NCBI GenBank assembly: GCA_964421575.1
Contig: CAYQXI010000041.1
Location: 1-9,198, forward strand
Length of the DNA stretch: 9,198 nt
Direction: 5' to 3'
From: JAAOZN01 sp964421575
GTDB taxonomy: Archaea > Thermoproteota > Nitrososphaeria > Nitrososphaerales > JAAOZN01
The notes beneath the pieces were generated by a model. It saw only the letters and a list, made by a program, of their open reading frames with translations. It had not been told where the DNA came from and did not search any database. How positions within the stretch are numbered: the stretch's first letter is position 1; each line of letters opens with the position of its first letter. Positions 1 to 7,278 of the stretch are shown here, in pieces. The translations under genes were made by a program, and so were the position numbers.

Positions 1-1743
1 CCTATCGAGCTTGCTGCCAGGTTTATTCACCCTAGGTCTCCCGGATTCGACATCTCTACGATAGGTTATGCCGAGGCTCTTAAGGAAGAGGTTCATGCCA
101 TCCTCCTTCGATAGGGCTGGTGAAACCCTACCCTCTACACCGGGTTCTCCTGTGAATATGAGAAGCCTATCTGATACGATGTCTATGAGTTGGATGTCGT
201 GGTCTACTATGAGGGCTGATTTGCCCTCTGCTTTAACGAATCGGTTTATCGCCTTTGCTAATACGAATCTATCCTCTACGTCTATGAAGGCTGAGGGCTC
301 GTCAAGCGCGTAGATATCGGCATCTTGGAGGAGACAGGCTGCGATCGCTACCTTCTGCAGCTCCCCTCCGCTAAGATCTCTAACCTGTTTATCGAGTAGC
401 TTATGTATGCCGAGTGGGGTTACTATCTGGCTCTGGTATAGCCCAGAATCGAACTTTCCGTTTGAGACCTTATCTAACAGAGTCTTAACATCACCATCCA
501 CGTCAGAATCCAGATATTGAGGCTTATAGGAGACCTTTGCCGCTATCATGAGACTGCCCTCATCAGGCTGCTCGACACCAGCTATCATCTTAAGGAAGGT
601 AGATTTACCTAAGGCATTGGCACCCAGTATTCCGACAACCTCACCCTTCTTGATCTCACCCTCGTCTACGGTAAGTGTGAAGCCTGGGTACTTCTTCACC
701 ATCTTTGTGTAGCTCGCTATGGGGTACTGCGCACCAACCTCGTCTATAGGCGCGGTTACGTCGAACTTGATAGGTCGGTCTCTAAACCTAATATTCTCTT
801 CAGGTATGTAGCCATCTAACAATATGTTTATGCCTGTTCTCGAGGACTGCACTTTAGATACGATACCATAAACCCCTGGTTCACCATAAAGGATGTGTAT
901 GTAGTCACTGAGGTAGTCGAGTAAGGTGAGGTCGTGCTCAGCGACCACAACAGCTCTCCCCTCTGAGGCGAGGCTTCTAATCACTTCTGCTACAGCCATC
1001 CGCTGGTAGACATCGTTGTAGGAAGAGGGCTCGTCAAAGAAGTAGACTTCTGCATCCTTAGATGCCGCAACTGCAACAGCGAGCCGCTGGCATTCACCTC
1101 CACTCAGCTCAGAGACAGACTTATCCAACGCATCCTTTAGGTTAAGAGATACAGCGAGGGTAGCAGCAACACCCCTCTCATCATATGCTTTGAGGAGATC
1201 TCTACCAGTCCCCTTCCAGAGTCTTGAGAGAAGGTATACAGCTTGAGGTTTAACAGAGACCCTTAGGCTCTTGGAGGCGATCTTTTCGAAGTACTCCTTC
1301 AGTTCTGTGCCTTTAAAGGCTTCGATGATCTTATCCCAATCTGGTGGTGAATCATAGAATCCCAGGTTGGGTTTTAGTGTGCCTGAAAGTATCTTTATGG
1401 TCGTGCTCTTTCCCACACCGTTCTTACCTACCAGCCCTACTACAGCACCCTTTCTTGGCGTCGGAAGCCTAAATAGCCGATAACCGTTGGCACCAAACTG
1501 GTGAATCTTCTCTTCCTTCAGCTGCTCAGCAAGATTCACTATCGTTATAGCTTTGAAGGGGCATTTCTTGACGCAGATTCCGCAGCCTGTGCAGAGCTCC
1601 TCGCTTATGACAGCCTTACCCTTTTCATCTAAGACTACACATTTGCCTCCACCTTTGTTGACCGGGCAGAACTTTATACACTCAAACCCACACTTTCTAG
1701 AATGGCAGTTATCAAGGTCGACTACAGCAACCCTATGAACCAT
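1..1743 (-). CDS. rli1: Rli1/ABCE1 ribosome-recycling ATPase, 3' end cut by window edge
   Basis: I translated this frame by hand; it is open from ATG 1743 to base 1 (581 codons). Two ferredoxin-like [4Fe-4S] motifs open the protein: C13-x4-C18-x3-C22-x3-C26-P and C51-x2-C54-x2-C57-x3-C61-P. Two ABC ATPase domains follow. NBD1 has Walker A GKNGVGKST (106-114), signature LSGGE (213-217) and Walker B ending D237-E238. NBD2 has Walker A GANALGKST (374-382), signature LSGGE (457-461) and D481-E482. This order is diagnostic of ABCE1, the cytosolic ATPase that splits ribosomes after termination. The visible end, ...GRPRVNKPGSKLDR, matches the family C-terminus, so roughly 10-20 residues are missing. 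ATG 1743 is the only start, since an in-frame TGA lies at 1765-1767. It sits 75 bp downstream of the regulator on the same strand. AT-rich TATA-like stretches at 1801-1808 and 1784-1789 may give it its own promoter. Confidence 0.96.
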   Translation of the reverse strand, partial: MVHRVAVVDLDNCHSRKCGFECIKFCPVNKGGGKCVVLDEKGKAVISEELCTGCGICVKKCPFKAITIVNLAEQLKEEKIHQFGANGYRLFRLPTPRKGAVVGLVGKNGVGKSTTIKILSGTLKPNLGFYDSPPDWDKIIEAFKGTELKEYFEKIASKSLRVSVKPQAVYLLSRLWKGTGRDLLKAYDERGVAATLAVSLNLKDALDKSVSELSGGECQRLAVAVAASKDAEVYFFDEPSSYNDVYQRMAVAEVIRSLASEGRAVVVAEHDLTLLDYLSDYIHILYGEPGVYGIVSKVQSSRTGINILLDGYIPEENIRFRDRPIKFDVTAPIDEVGAQYPIASYTKMVKKYPGFTLTVDEGEIKKGEVVGILGANALGKSTFLKMIAGVEQPDEGSLMIAAKVSYKPQYLDSDVDGDVKTLLDKVSNGKFDSGLYQSQIVTPLGIHKLLDKQVRDLSGGELQKVAIAACLLQDADIYALDEPSAFIDVEDRFVLAKAINRFVKAEGKSALIVDHDIQLIDIVSDRLLIFTGEPGVEGRVSPALSKEDGMNLFLKSLGITYRRDVESGRPRVNKPGSKLDR

Positions 1744-1818
1744 CCAGAGACACCCTAAGAGTTGTCAGATAGGAGGTATGTGGCTATATCATACCATCTC
1801 TATGTAAAGGTATCGCGC

Positions 1819-2436
1819 TTATTCTTCCTGAAGATAGCGCTCTTTAAACTTTTCCATAAGCTCAAAGATCTCTTCGTTAGAGCAGTTCAATGCTTTAGCA
1901 ACCTCTTCTGCGGTCTTCCGAGGGTCCTTGCTCTCTAAAATCCCCAAGACCAAGCTCTCTTCGTTTGTCAACCCCCTCTTACCCAGCAAGCTCTGTTTTA
2001 GGTTATGTAGCTCAATCAGCCTCTTGTAGAGGCGACACTCTCTATTCCTCAGATCCCTCAGCCGGCGTCTAAGCAGATAGATTTCATCATCTACTTCACG
2101 AAGCGCCTCCACAAAAGTTTTTGCCTCAAGCTCTAAGCCCAGCTCATCACTTTGAGAAACCTTCGCAATATAGATGGAGATTGCGTCTAGGCTTCTATCT
2201 GAATATAAGTAGGCGTCGACAAACTTAGCCAAATATACCATCTGCTTACCAAACTTCTCTAACTCTACACTCTTCACCAACCCATACCGTTCTAGAACCT
2301 TAAGATGCTTCATAACCGCCTGTGGTGTGACTTCTAGCAGTGAAGCCAGCTCCTGCATAGTATGTGGTCTAGAGGCAAGCAGACCCAGTATCTTAAGCCT
2401 AGTAGGTGAACACGCTACCTTGACTATACTACTCAA
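1819..2436 (-). CDS. Phr-like winged-helix transcriptional regulator (ArsR-type HTH)
   Basis: A 205-residue protein. Residues 9-70 form an ArsR-type winged helix: SPTRLKILGLL is helix 1, TMQELASLLEV (26-36) precedes the turn, TPQAVMKHLKVLERYGLV (37-54) is the recognition helix, and 58-70 is the wing. Residues 102-152 are rich in Glu, Arg and Leu and look like a long dimerising coiled coil. Residues 157-205 (TAEEVAKALNCSNEEIFELM core) resemble a second helix-turn-helix. Length and order match Phr (about 200 residues), the Pyrococcus heat-shock repressor that controls hsp20, an AAA+ ATPase and itself. Here it is divergent from hsp20-cdc48, so the same role is a strong inference from context, although sequence identity to Phr appears low. 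The start is TTG 2436: an in-frame TGA lies at 2443-2445, and the next Met is residue 27, inside the HTH. No clear Shine-Dalgarno is seen; the mRNA is probably nearly leaderless. Confidence 0.85.
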   Translation of the reverse strand: MSSIVKVACSPTRLKILGLLASRPHTMQELASLLEVTPQAVMKHLKVLERYGLVKSVELEKFGKQMVYLAKFVDAYLYSDRSLDAISIYIAKVSQSDELGLELEAKTFVEALREVDDEIYLLRRRLRDLRNRECRLYKRLIELHNLKQSLLGKRGLTNEESLVLGILESKDPRKTAEEVAKALNCSNEEIFELMEKFKERYLQEE

Positions 2437-2446
2437 CCGTGGTCAG
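2433..2446. promoter_or_regulatory. Operator-like imperfect inverted site at regulator start
   Basis: TCAACC-GT-GGTCAG covers the TTG start codon and the transcription start predicted from the TATA box at 2467-2476. Its core AACC-N2-GGT resembles the AACC-N3-GGTTAA palindrome at the hsp20 start, with one base less between the halves. Symmetry is only partial, so this is a suggestive autoregulatory site. Confidence 0.35.
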
Positions 2447-2466
2447 CCTTACATATGGCGTAGTGG

Positions 2467-2476
2467 CTTATAAAAG
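2467..2476 (-). promoter_or_regulatory. TATA box for the Phr-like regulator
   Basis: On the minus strand the sequence reads CTTTTATAAG, a good archaeal TATA element. A start about 25 nt downstream falls near 2446, leaving a leader of roughly 10 nt before TTG 2436. Confidence 0.6.
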
Positions 2477-2550
2477 ATGATAGCCGCTTACGCTAATTAG
2501 TGAGATAAGCTTCTGATTTTTGCATATAAAGAAATCGCTATTACCGCTCT

Positions 2551-2612
2551 TAAAGATTCTTAAGCAATCATCTTTAGAATATATGACGTTTTTGCAATTT
2601 ATTTCAATAAAT
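2551..2612. repeat. Two inverted repeats in the divergent promoter region
   Basis: TAAAGAT (2551-2557) is repeated inverted as ATCTTTA (2570-2576). ATTTAT-TTCA-ATAAAT (2597-2612) is a perfect palindrome ending 13 bp before the hsp20 TATA box. Both lie in very AT-rich DNA, so some symmetry is expected by chance. The second is well placed for an upstream activator or repressor. Confidence 0.4.
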
Positions 2613-2625
2613 CAATCAAGTAATG

Positions 2626-2635
2626 CTTATATTTT
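2626..2635 (+). promoter_or_regulatory. TATA box for hsp20-cdc48
   Basis: CTTATATTTT lies 33 bp before ATG 2668. A start 24-28 nt downstream of its centre falls at about 2655-2658, giving a leader of only 10-13 nt. A second TATA-like stretch, CATATAAAG (2522-2530), would give a leader above 100 nt and is less likely. Confidence 0.65.
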
Positions 2636-2666
2636 GGTTAACCGATAGTTATTAACCGGTGGTTAA
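2636..2666. promoter_or_regulatory. Operator-like GGTTAA/TTAACC cluster over hsp20 transcription start
   Basis: Four copies of GGTTAA or its complement lie here. GGTTAACC (2636-2643) is a perfect palindrome directly against the TATA box. TTAACC-GGT-GGTTAA (2652-2666) is a perfect inverted repeat with a 3-bp spacer, over the predicted transcription start. A protein bound here would block RNA polymerase, as Phr is known to do over its target start sites. The second palindrome also contains GGTG (2658-2661), which can pair with the 16S rRNA tail ahead of ATG 2668. Confidence 0.6.
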
Positions 2667-2667
2667 A

Positions 2668-3174
2668 ATGTTCGAAGATAGGAGGAGGTTTAGAGACATA
2701 TTGGATGAAATAGACAAGATAATGGCGGAGATGGAGCGTGAGATCGAAGACTCTATCAGAAACTTCCTCAAATTTGAGGGAGAACACTTTAACAAACCAT
2801 TCATCTACGGCTTTTCTCTTACCTTAAACCCAGAGGGCGCACCCATCTTCAGAACCTTCGGTAACCTTAAACCGGGTCTACAAGGCTGCAGAGAGCCGAT
2901 CAGCGACCAGATCTTAGATGAGCAGCGCGGCGAACTGAAGCTTGTAGTTGAGCTGCCAGGAGTTGAAAAGAGCGACATAGACATTCAAGCTTTAGAGGAT
3001 TCCGTTACTATCTCTGCTGAGCGTGGAGACCGCAAATACAAGGCAGAGATACCTCTTAGGGTTAAGGTCGACCCGACTAAGGCTAAGGCGAGCTTCCAGA
3101 ATGGGGTGCTTGAGGTTAGTTTCCCGCTTAAGGAGAAGACTAATAAAGGGTTCTACAAGATTAACATAGAGTAG
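2668..3174 (+). CDS. hsp20: Small heat-shock protein, Hsp20/alpha-crystallin family
   Basis: A 168-residue ATP-independent holdase that keeps unfolding cytosolic proteins from aggregating. The charged N-terminal arm (1-35) is helical and is followed by an archaeal-type linker, FIYGFSLTLNPEGAPIFRTFGN. The alpha-crystallin domain spans about 77-157, with V-x-L-P-G-V near 93-99 and the hallmark FQNGVLEVSFP (G146-V147-L148). The tail KINIE carries the I-x-I oligomerisation motif (I165, I167). I chose ATG 2668 because GGTG lies 6 nt upstream and the short leader predicted from the TATA box fits. GTG 2659, adding three residues, also remains open. It is the first gene of a likely operon with cdc48, 17 bp downstream. 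Heat regulation is inferred from the palindromes over its promoter and the divergent Phr-like gene. Confidence 0.95.
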   Translation: MFEDRRRFRDILDEIDKIMAEMEREIEDSIRNFLKFEGEHFNKPFIYGFSLTLNPEGAPIFRTFGNLKPGLQGCREPISDQILDEQRGELKLVVELPGVEKSDIDIQALEDSVTISAERGDRKYKAEIPLRVKVDPTKAKASFQNGVLEVSFPLKEKTNKGFYKINIE

Positions 3175-3191
3175 ACGATGGTGTGTCAAGG

Positions 3192-5357
3192 ATGAGCCAA
3201 ACGGTCACCTTGAAGGTACTTGAGGCTTACACCAGAGATGTAGGCAGAGGCGTAGCGAGGATCGACTACGACGCCATGGACGCTACGGACGCTTCAACCG
3301 GAGACATCATTGAAATCAAGGGTAGGCGGAGGACGGTAGCAAAGTGCTTACCACTCTACCCATCAGACGAAGGAAGAGGAATAATAAGGATAGACGGTTT
3401 AATCAGAAATAATGCTGGTGTAGCTATAGGCGATACTGTTACAATCAGAAAGATAAAGGCTGTGCCAGCTGACAAGATCGTAGTAGCACCCCTAGAAGCC
3501 ATACCACCCATAGATGAAAGGTACCTTGCAGACGCTCTAGAGAGCGTACCGGTAACCAAAGGCGATAATGTGATGATCCCCTACTTTGGCGGCAGACTCA
3601 CCTTCCAAGTTATCAGTATAAGCCCAGCTGCGGATGCAGTCATCATAACTCAGAGAACTACTTTCGTAATCTCTGAGAAGGGTGAAGCGCTCCGCGGCGT
3701 CCCACAGGTCTCCTACGAAGACATAGGTGGCTTGAAAGAGGAGATTCAGAAGGTAAGGGAGATGATAGAGCTCCCGCTCAGACACCCAGAGATATTTGAG
3801 AAGCTTGGTGTTGAGGCGCCTAAAGGTGTACTGCTCTACGGTCCTCCGGGTACGGGTAAGACGCTTCTGGCTAAGGCTGTGGCTAACGAAAGTAATGCTC
3901 ACTTCATAAGCATAAGCGGCCCTGAGATTATGAGCAAGTTTTATGGTGAATCTGAGGCTAGGTTAAGGGAGATCTTTAAAGAGGCTAAGGAGAAGGCGCC
4001 TAGCATAATCTTCATAGATGAAATAGACTCCATCGCACCCAAGCGAGAAGAGGTTACCGGAGAGGTTGAGAGGCGTGTCGTAAGCCAGCTCCTCTCCCTA
4101 ATGGATGGTCTGGAGGCAAGAGGCAAGGTCATAGTTATCGCCGCAACAAACAGGCCAAACGCTTTAGACCCAGCACTACGCAGACCGGGTAGATTTGATC
4201 GCGAGATAGAGATCAAGGTGCCTGATAAGAAGGGTAGGCTTGAGATACTTCAGATACACACCAGACACATGCCTCTTGCATCAGATGTCGATCTTGAGAA
4301 ACTGGCTTCGGTGACACACGGTTTTGTTGGCGCTGACTTAGAGTATCTGTGTAAGGAGGCCGCTATGAAGGCGCTTAGAAGGGTCCTACCGTCTTTGAAG
4401 CTTGATGAAGAGAAGATCCCACCAGAGGTCCTCAATAATCTTGTGGTTACAATGGAGGACTTTGAAAACGCCCTAAAGGAGATTACACCATCAGCCATGA
4501 GAGAAGTCTACCTTGAAACACCCGATGTAAAGTGGGAGGATATCGGCGGTCTTGAGTCGGTTAAGAGGGAGCTTATGGAGGCTGTAGAATGGCCCCTCAA
4601 GTACCCGGAGTTGTATAAGAAGCTCGGCTACCAGATGCCTAAAGGCATACTCCTCTACGGCCCCTCTGGCACGGGTAAGACCTTGCTCGCTAAGGCTGTG
4701 GCAACAGAGAGTGAAGCGAACTTCATAAGCGTAAGAGGACCCGAACTGCTCTCCAAGTGGGTTGGTGAATCTGAAAGGGGCATAAGAGAGGTCTTCAGAA
4801 GGGCTAGACAAGCAGCGCCTTGCATCATCTTCTTCGACGAGATAGATGCTATAGCGCCTGTTAGGGGGCTTGGTGGTGATAGCATGGTTACTGAGCGCGT
4901 CGTAAGCCAGCTCCTAACTGAGCTTGATGGTATTCAGCCTCTCTCTGGTGTAGTTGTGCTTGCTGCAACAAATAGAATCGATATGCTTGATCCAGCTCTA
5001 CTTAGGGCTGGGCGCTTTGACAAGCTGCTGTATGTGCCTCTGCCAGATAGGGCTGCTAGGCTTCAGATACTACAGATACACACAAGAGGGAAGCCGCTTA
5101 AAGAGGATGTCGACTTAGGCAAGATCGCTGACTTGACCGAGGGCTTTAGTGGTGCAGATCTTGCTGCTGTAGTCAACACCGCTGTTTCGCTGGTGCTGCA
5201 GGAGTTCGTAAACAAGTATAAGACGCCTGAAGAGGTTCAGAAGCACGTAGATGAGGCTGCAGTCTCTTTCAGACACTTTGAGGAAGCGATAAAGAAGGTC
5301 AAGGCATCGAAAGAAGGGAAACCTCTAGAGAAGGTTACCGTACCCTACTATAGGTGA
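3192..5357 (+). CDS. cdc48: Cdc48/VAT-type AAA+ unfoldase with two ATPase domains
   Basis: A 721-residue hexameric ATPase that unfolds proteins by threading them through its pore. An N-domain (double-psi barrel plus beta lobe, about 1-175) begins with the family signature DVGRGVARID. D1 has Walker A GPPGTGKT (217-224), pore loop KFYG (249-252), Walker B IIFIDEID (272-279) and arginine fingers R331 and R334. D2 has Walker A GPSGTGKT (490-497), pore loop KWVG (522-525), Walker B IIFFDEID (545-552) and R605/R608. Both motors therefore look active, with one Pro-to-Ser change in the D2 P-loop. The protein ends Y-Y-R, fitting the hydrophobic-Tyr-X tail used to dock on the 20S proteasome. The usual length for archaeal Cdc48 is 720-770. 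ATG 3192 has GGTG (3180-3183) 8 nt upstream. GTG 3183 would add three residues and overlap that ribosome-binding site. It is probably cotranscribed with hsp20. Confidence 0.97.
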   Translation: MSQTVTLKVLEAYTRDVGRGVARIDYDAMDATDASTGDIIEIKGRRRTVAKCLPLYPSDEGRGIIRIDGLIRNNAGVAIGDTVTIRKIKAVPADKIVVAPLEAIPPIDERYLADALESVPVTKGDNVMIPYFGGRLTFQVISISPAADAVIITQRTTFVISEKGEALRGVPQVSYEDIGGLKEEIQKVREMIELPLRHPEIFEKLGVEAPKGVLLYGPPGTGKTLLAKAVANESNAHFISISGPEIMSKFYGESEARLREIFKEAKEKAPSIIFIDEIDSIAPKREEVTGEVERRVVSQLLSLMDGLEARGKVIVIAATNRPNALDPALRRPGRFDREIEIKVPDKKGRLEILQIHTRHMPLASDVDLEKLASVTHGFVGADLEYLCKEAAMKALRRVLPSLKLDEEKIPPEVLNNLVVTMEDFENALKEITPSAMREVYLETPDVKWEDIGGLESVKRELMEAVEWPLKYPELYKKLGYQMPKGILLYGPSGTGKTLLAKAVATESEANFISVRGPELLSKWVGESERGIREVFRRARQAAPCIIFFDEIDAIAPVRGLGGDSMVTERVVSQLLTELDGIQPLSGVVVLAATNRIDMLDPALLRAGRFDKLLYVPLPDRAARLQILQIHTRGKPLKEDVDLGKIADLTEGFSGADLAAVVNTAVSLVLQEFVNKYKTPEEVQKHVDEAAVSFRHFEEAIKKVKASKEGKPLEKVTVPYYR

Positions 5358-5374
5358 AGTGAAGACTTCACCTA
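5351..5374. terminator. Palindrome spanning both stop codons; possible bidirectional terminator
   Basis: TAGGTGAAGT and ACTTCACCTA form a perfect 10-bp stem around the loop GAAG. The cdc48 TGA (5355-5357) and the gatE TGA (5368-5370, minus) occupy equivalent places in the two arms, so both genes end AGG-TGA. The position suits a shared 3'-end hairpin. However, neither strand has a T-run, which most archaeal terminators need. It may instead stabilise mRNA ends. Confidence 0.45.
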
Positions 5375-7278
5375 CCACCTTCCTCTTCTACTACACGCTT
5401 AACCTCTTCTTGTAGGAGTAGGCTGAGCTTCTTTCCATCGACTCGACCCCTTAGATCACGCATCAGCTCACCCATTAGGGCGCTGAAGACACCTTGTCCT
5501 TTAGATTTTATGAGCTGTCTGTTTCGCTCTACCAACTCTACTACTCTCCTCTTCACTTCTTCTTCTGAGAGAGGTGTTAGGCCTAGTTGTTCAGCTGCCT
5601 CCTTTGGGTTTCTTGCTTCTCCTCTTAGGATCTTCTCTAAAATTGCTGGCACGCCCTCCTTTGATATTTTACCTTCATCGACGAGCTTAAAGATTTCTTT
5701 TAAGGTAGTGTTTGGGAGCGATTCCACCTTTAGTCCTAGGCGTGATAGGTTAACTAGGGTCTCGGTTAAGGTTGCGGCTACATAACTCGGTTGGACACTT
5801 GTTTCTCTAACAACCTCTTCGAATAGCGTTAGGTATTCTGAGTCGCAGATCTGGGCTGCGAGCTTTTCACTCAAACCATATTTTGCTGCGTATTCTTTGA
5901 CTACTTCATCCCAAGGCTTCGGTATCAGAGTGCGCAGCCGCTCTATCCTCTCTTCAGAAATCGGTAGTGGTGGTATGTCTGTTTCAGGATACATCCTCGC
6001 TGGACCGGGTCTTGGGCGTATGAATCTCGTAGTTCCTTCTGGTGTTGGTCCTCTTGTTTCAGGCGGCACACCCTTTACAGCAGCCCTAGCCCTTTCGATA
6101 ACGGCTTCTACGGCGTCCTCTAATGTGCTTCTGTCCCCGGCTATTAGTATGAAGGCGTCTTCACCCCCTACTTTAAGCGCTTCTCTCACCTTTGCTACCT
6201 CTTCTTCTGATATGCCGTATGCTGGCAGCTCGTCTGAGTGGAAGATCCCTCCTATCCCGTAGAATCTGACTAAATCAGCGAACTCTCTACCTAGCCTTAT
6301 GTTTGGATACTCCTCGAGTTTGAGCAGCCCCTTGAAGCCACGTAGGGCTAAACCTACTACAGCGCCTCCAGCATCTAGGACCTTCTTTATGATTTTACTT
6401 GAGGTCTGTTTGAACAAATCGTTAAGCTCCTTCACCTCGCCTACGGCGTCTTCAACACCTACGCCTCTGCTTCTTAGCACTTCAGCGATCTTCATTAGGA
6501 AGTGCTGCCGCTTGGCTTCGAAGTCGACGATCTTTGAGATTAGGTCTAGGTTCTGAACACCCTTGACTTCTACAACCGCTCCCCCTTTGATGGATATGTT
6601 GATGTCTTGCCTTATAGTGCCGAGCCCCCTCATAACCCTACCTGTGGAGCGCATAAGCCTACCGAGCGTGTACGCTACCCCTTGAACCTCCTCTGGCGAG
6701 GCTGTGAAAGGTGCTAGAGCGACCTCGACTAGAGGCACGCATAGTCTATCCAGACCGTAGCTTCTTACACCTTCGGCTTCGCTTAGGAGCCTAGCAGCGT
6801 CTTCCTCTAAGCATATTGTTTGGACAGGTATGTTACCTATGTGTGTTTTAAGCGCGCCCCCGAGGGCTACGATGGCGGTCCTCTGGAAGCCTGTGGTGTT
6901 GGAGCCGTCTATCACGATCTTCCTCATAACGTGTAACTCGTCTACAGGTGTTGAGTTTAGTGCTAGAGCGATTATGAGGGCGATATCGACAGCCTCCTCA
7001 TTTATTGGGTGGGGTGGCTCTTCATCAGCCTCTACTAGGCAAGCGGATTGTTCACCGACATAGTATATGAACGGCTTCTTCTTTTTGAATTCGAAGAGGG
7101 CGGCTGGGTCTATTTCACCGAGCTCGCTCTGTGAGGGTCTGAGCTTCCTCTGGAACCTTGGTGTTTGATGCTCCTCATCTATAGGCTTGCATCTGCAGAA
7201 GAGTTTTGTTGAGGTGGCTAGCTGCTGGTGGATCTCTAAGCCTACGAGCAGCCCGATCTCTTTATAGAAGCTACTCAA
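5368..7278 (-). CDS. gatE: Glu-tRNA(Gln) amidotransferase subunit E
   Basis: The 636-residue tRNA-binding kinase/transamidase subunit of GatDE. It phosphorylates Glu on misacylated Glu-tRNA(Gln), then amidates it with ammonia channelled from GatD. The N-terminal GatB/E catalytic domain (about 1-290) has VGLEIHQQL (12-20), C28-R-C30, DGSNTTGFQRT (124-134) and VKGVQNLDLISKIVDFEAKRQ at about 238-258. An AspRS-like GAD insertion follows (about 300-405), which separates GatE from bacterial GatB. It leads to the conserved RMYPETDIPP (428-437) and a helical YqeY-like tRNA-binding tail (about 490-636). Length is typical. The start is TTG 7278, overlapping the gatD stop by 8 bp (TTGAGTAG), with GGAGG at 7291-7295 twelve nt upstream. 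No ATG fits the conserved N-terminus. It is translationally coupled to gatD and convergent with cdc48. Confidence 0.96.
   Translation of the reverse strand: MSSFYKEIGLLVGLEIHQQLATSTKLFCRCKPIDEEHQTPRFQRKLRPSQSELGEIDPAALFEFKKKKPFIYYVGEQSACLVEADEEPPHPINEEAVDIALIIALALNSTPVDELHVMRKIVIDGSNTTGFQRTAIVALGGALKTHIGNIPVQTICLEEDAARLLSEAEGVRSYGLDRLCVPLVEVALAPFTASPEEVQGVAYTLGRLMRSTGRVMRGLGTIRQDINISIKGGAVVEVKGVQNLDLISKIVDFEAKRQHFLMKIAEVLRSRGVGVEDAVGEVKELNDLFKQTSSKIIKKVLDAGGAVVGLALRGFKGLLKLEEYPNIRLGREFADLVRFYGIGGIFHSDELPAYGISEEEVAKVREALKVGGEDAFILIAGDRSTLEDAVEAVIERARAAVKGVPPETRGPTPEGTTRFIRPRPGPARMYPETDIPPLPISEERIERLRTLIPKPWDEVVKEYAAKYGLSEKLAAQICDSEYLTLFEEVVRETSVQPSYVAATLTETLVNLSRLGLKVESLPNTTLKEIFKLVDEGKISKEGVPAILEKILRGEARNPKEAAEQLGLTPLSEEEVKRRVVELVERNRQLIKSKGQGVFSALMGELMRDLRGRVDGKKLSLLLQEEVKRVVEEEGGR

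Noticed and set aside
1553..1738. Plus-strand 61-codon frame over the ABCE1 N-terminus
   Set aside because: It is antisense to the conserved iron-sulfur cluster region, which fully explains the base pattern.
1778..1807. Nine-codon plus-strand mini-ORF preceded by AGGAGGT
   Set aside because: The Shine-Dalgarno-like sequence abuts the ATG, which is too close for use, and no gene follows on that strand.
2474..2516. Possible C/D-box small RNA (ATGATAG ... CTGA) in the divergent promoter region
   Set aside because: The C box deviates from RTGATGA at two positions, the D'/C' boxes are not clear, and the stretch overlaps the regulator's TATA box.
3537..3902. 121-codon minus-strand frame inside cdc48, and other frames of 60-120 codons inside cdc48, gatE and gatD
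   Set aside because: They are antisense to highly conserved coding sequence, and their translations show no domain pattern.
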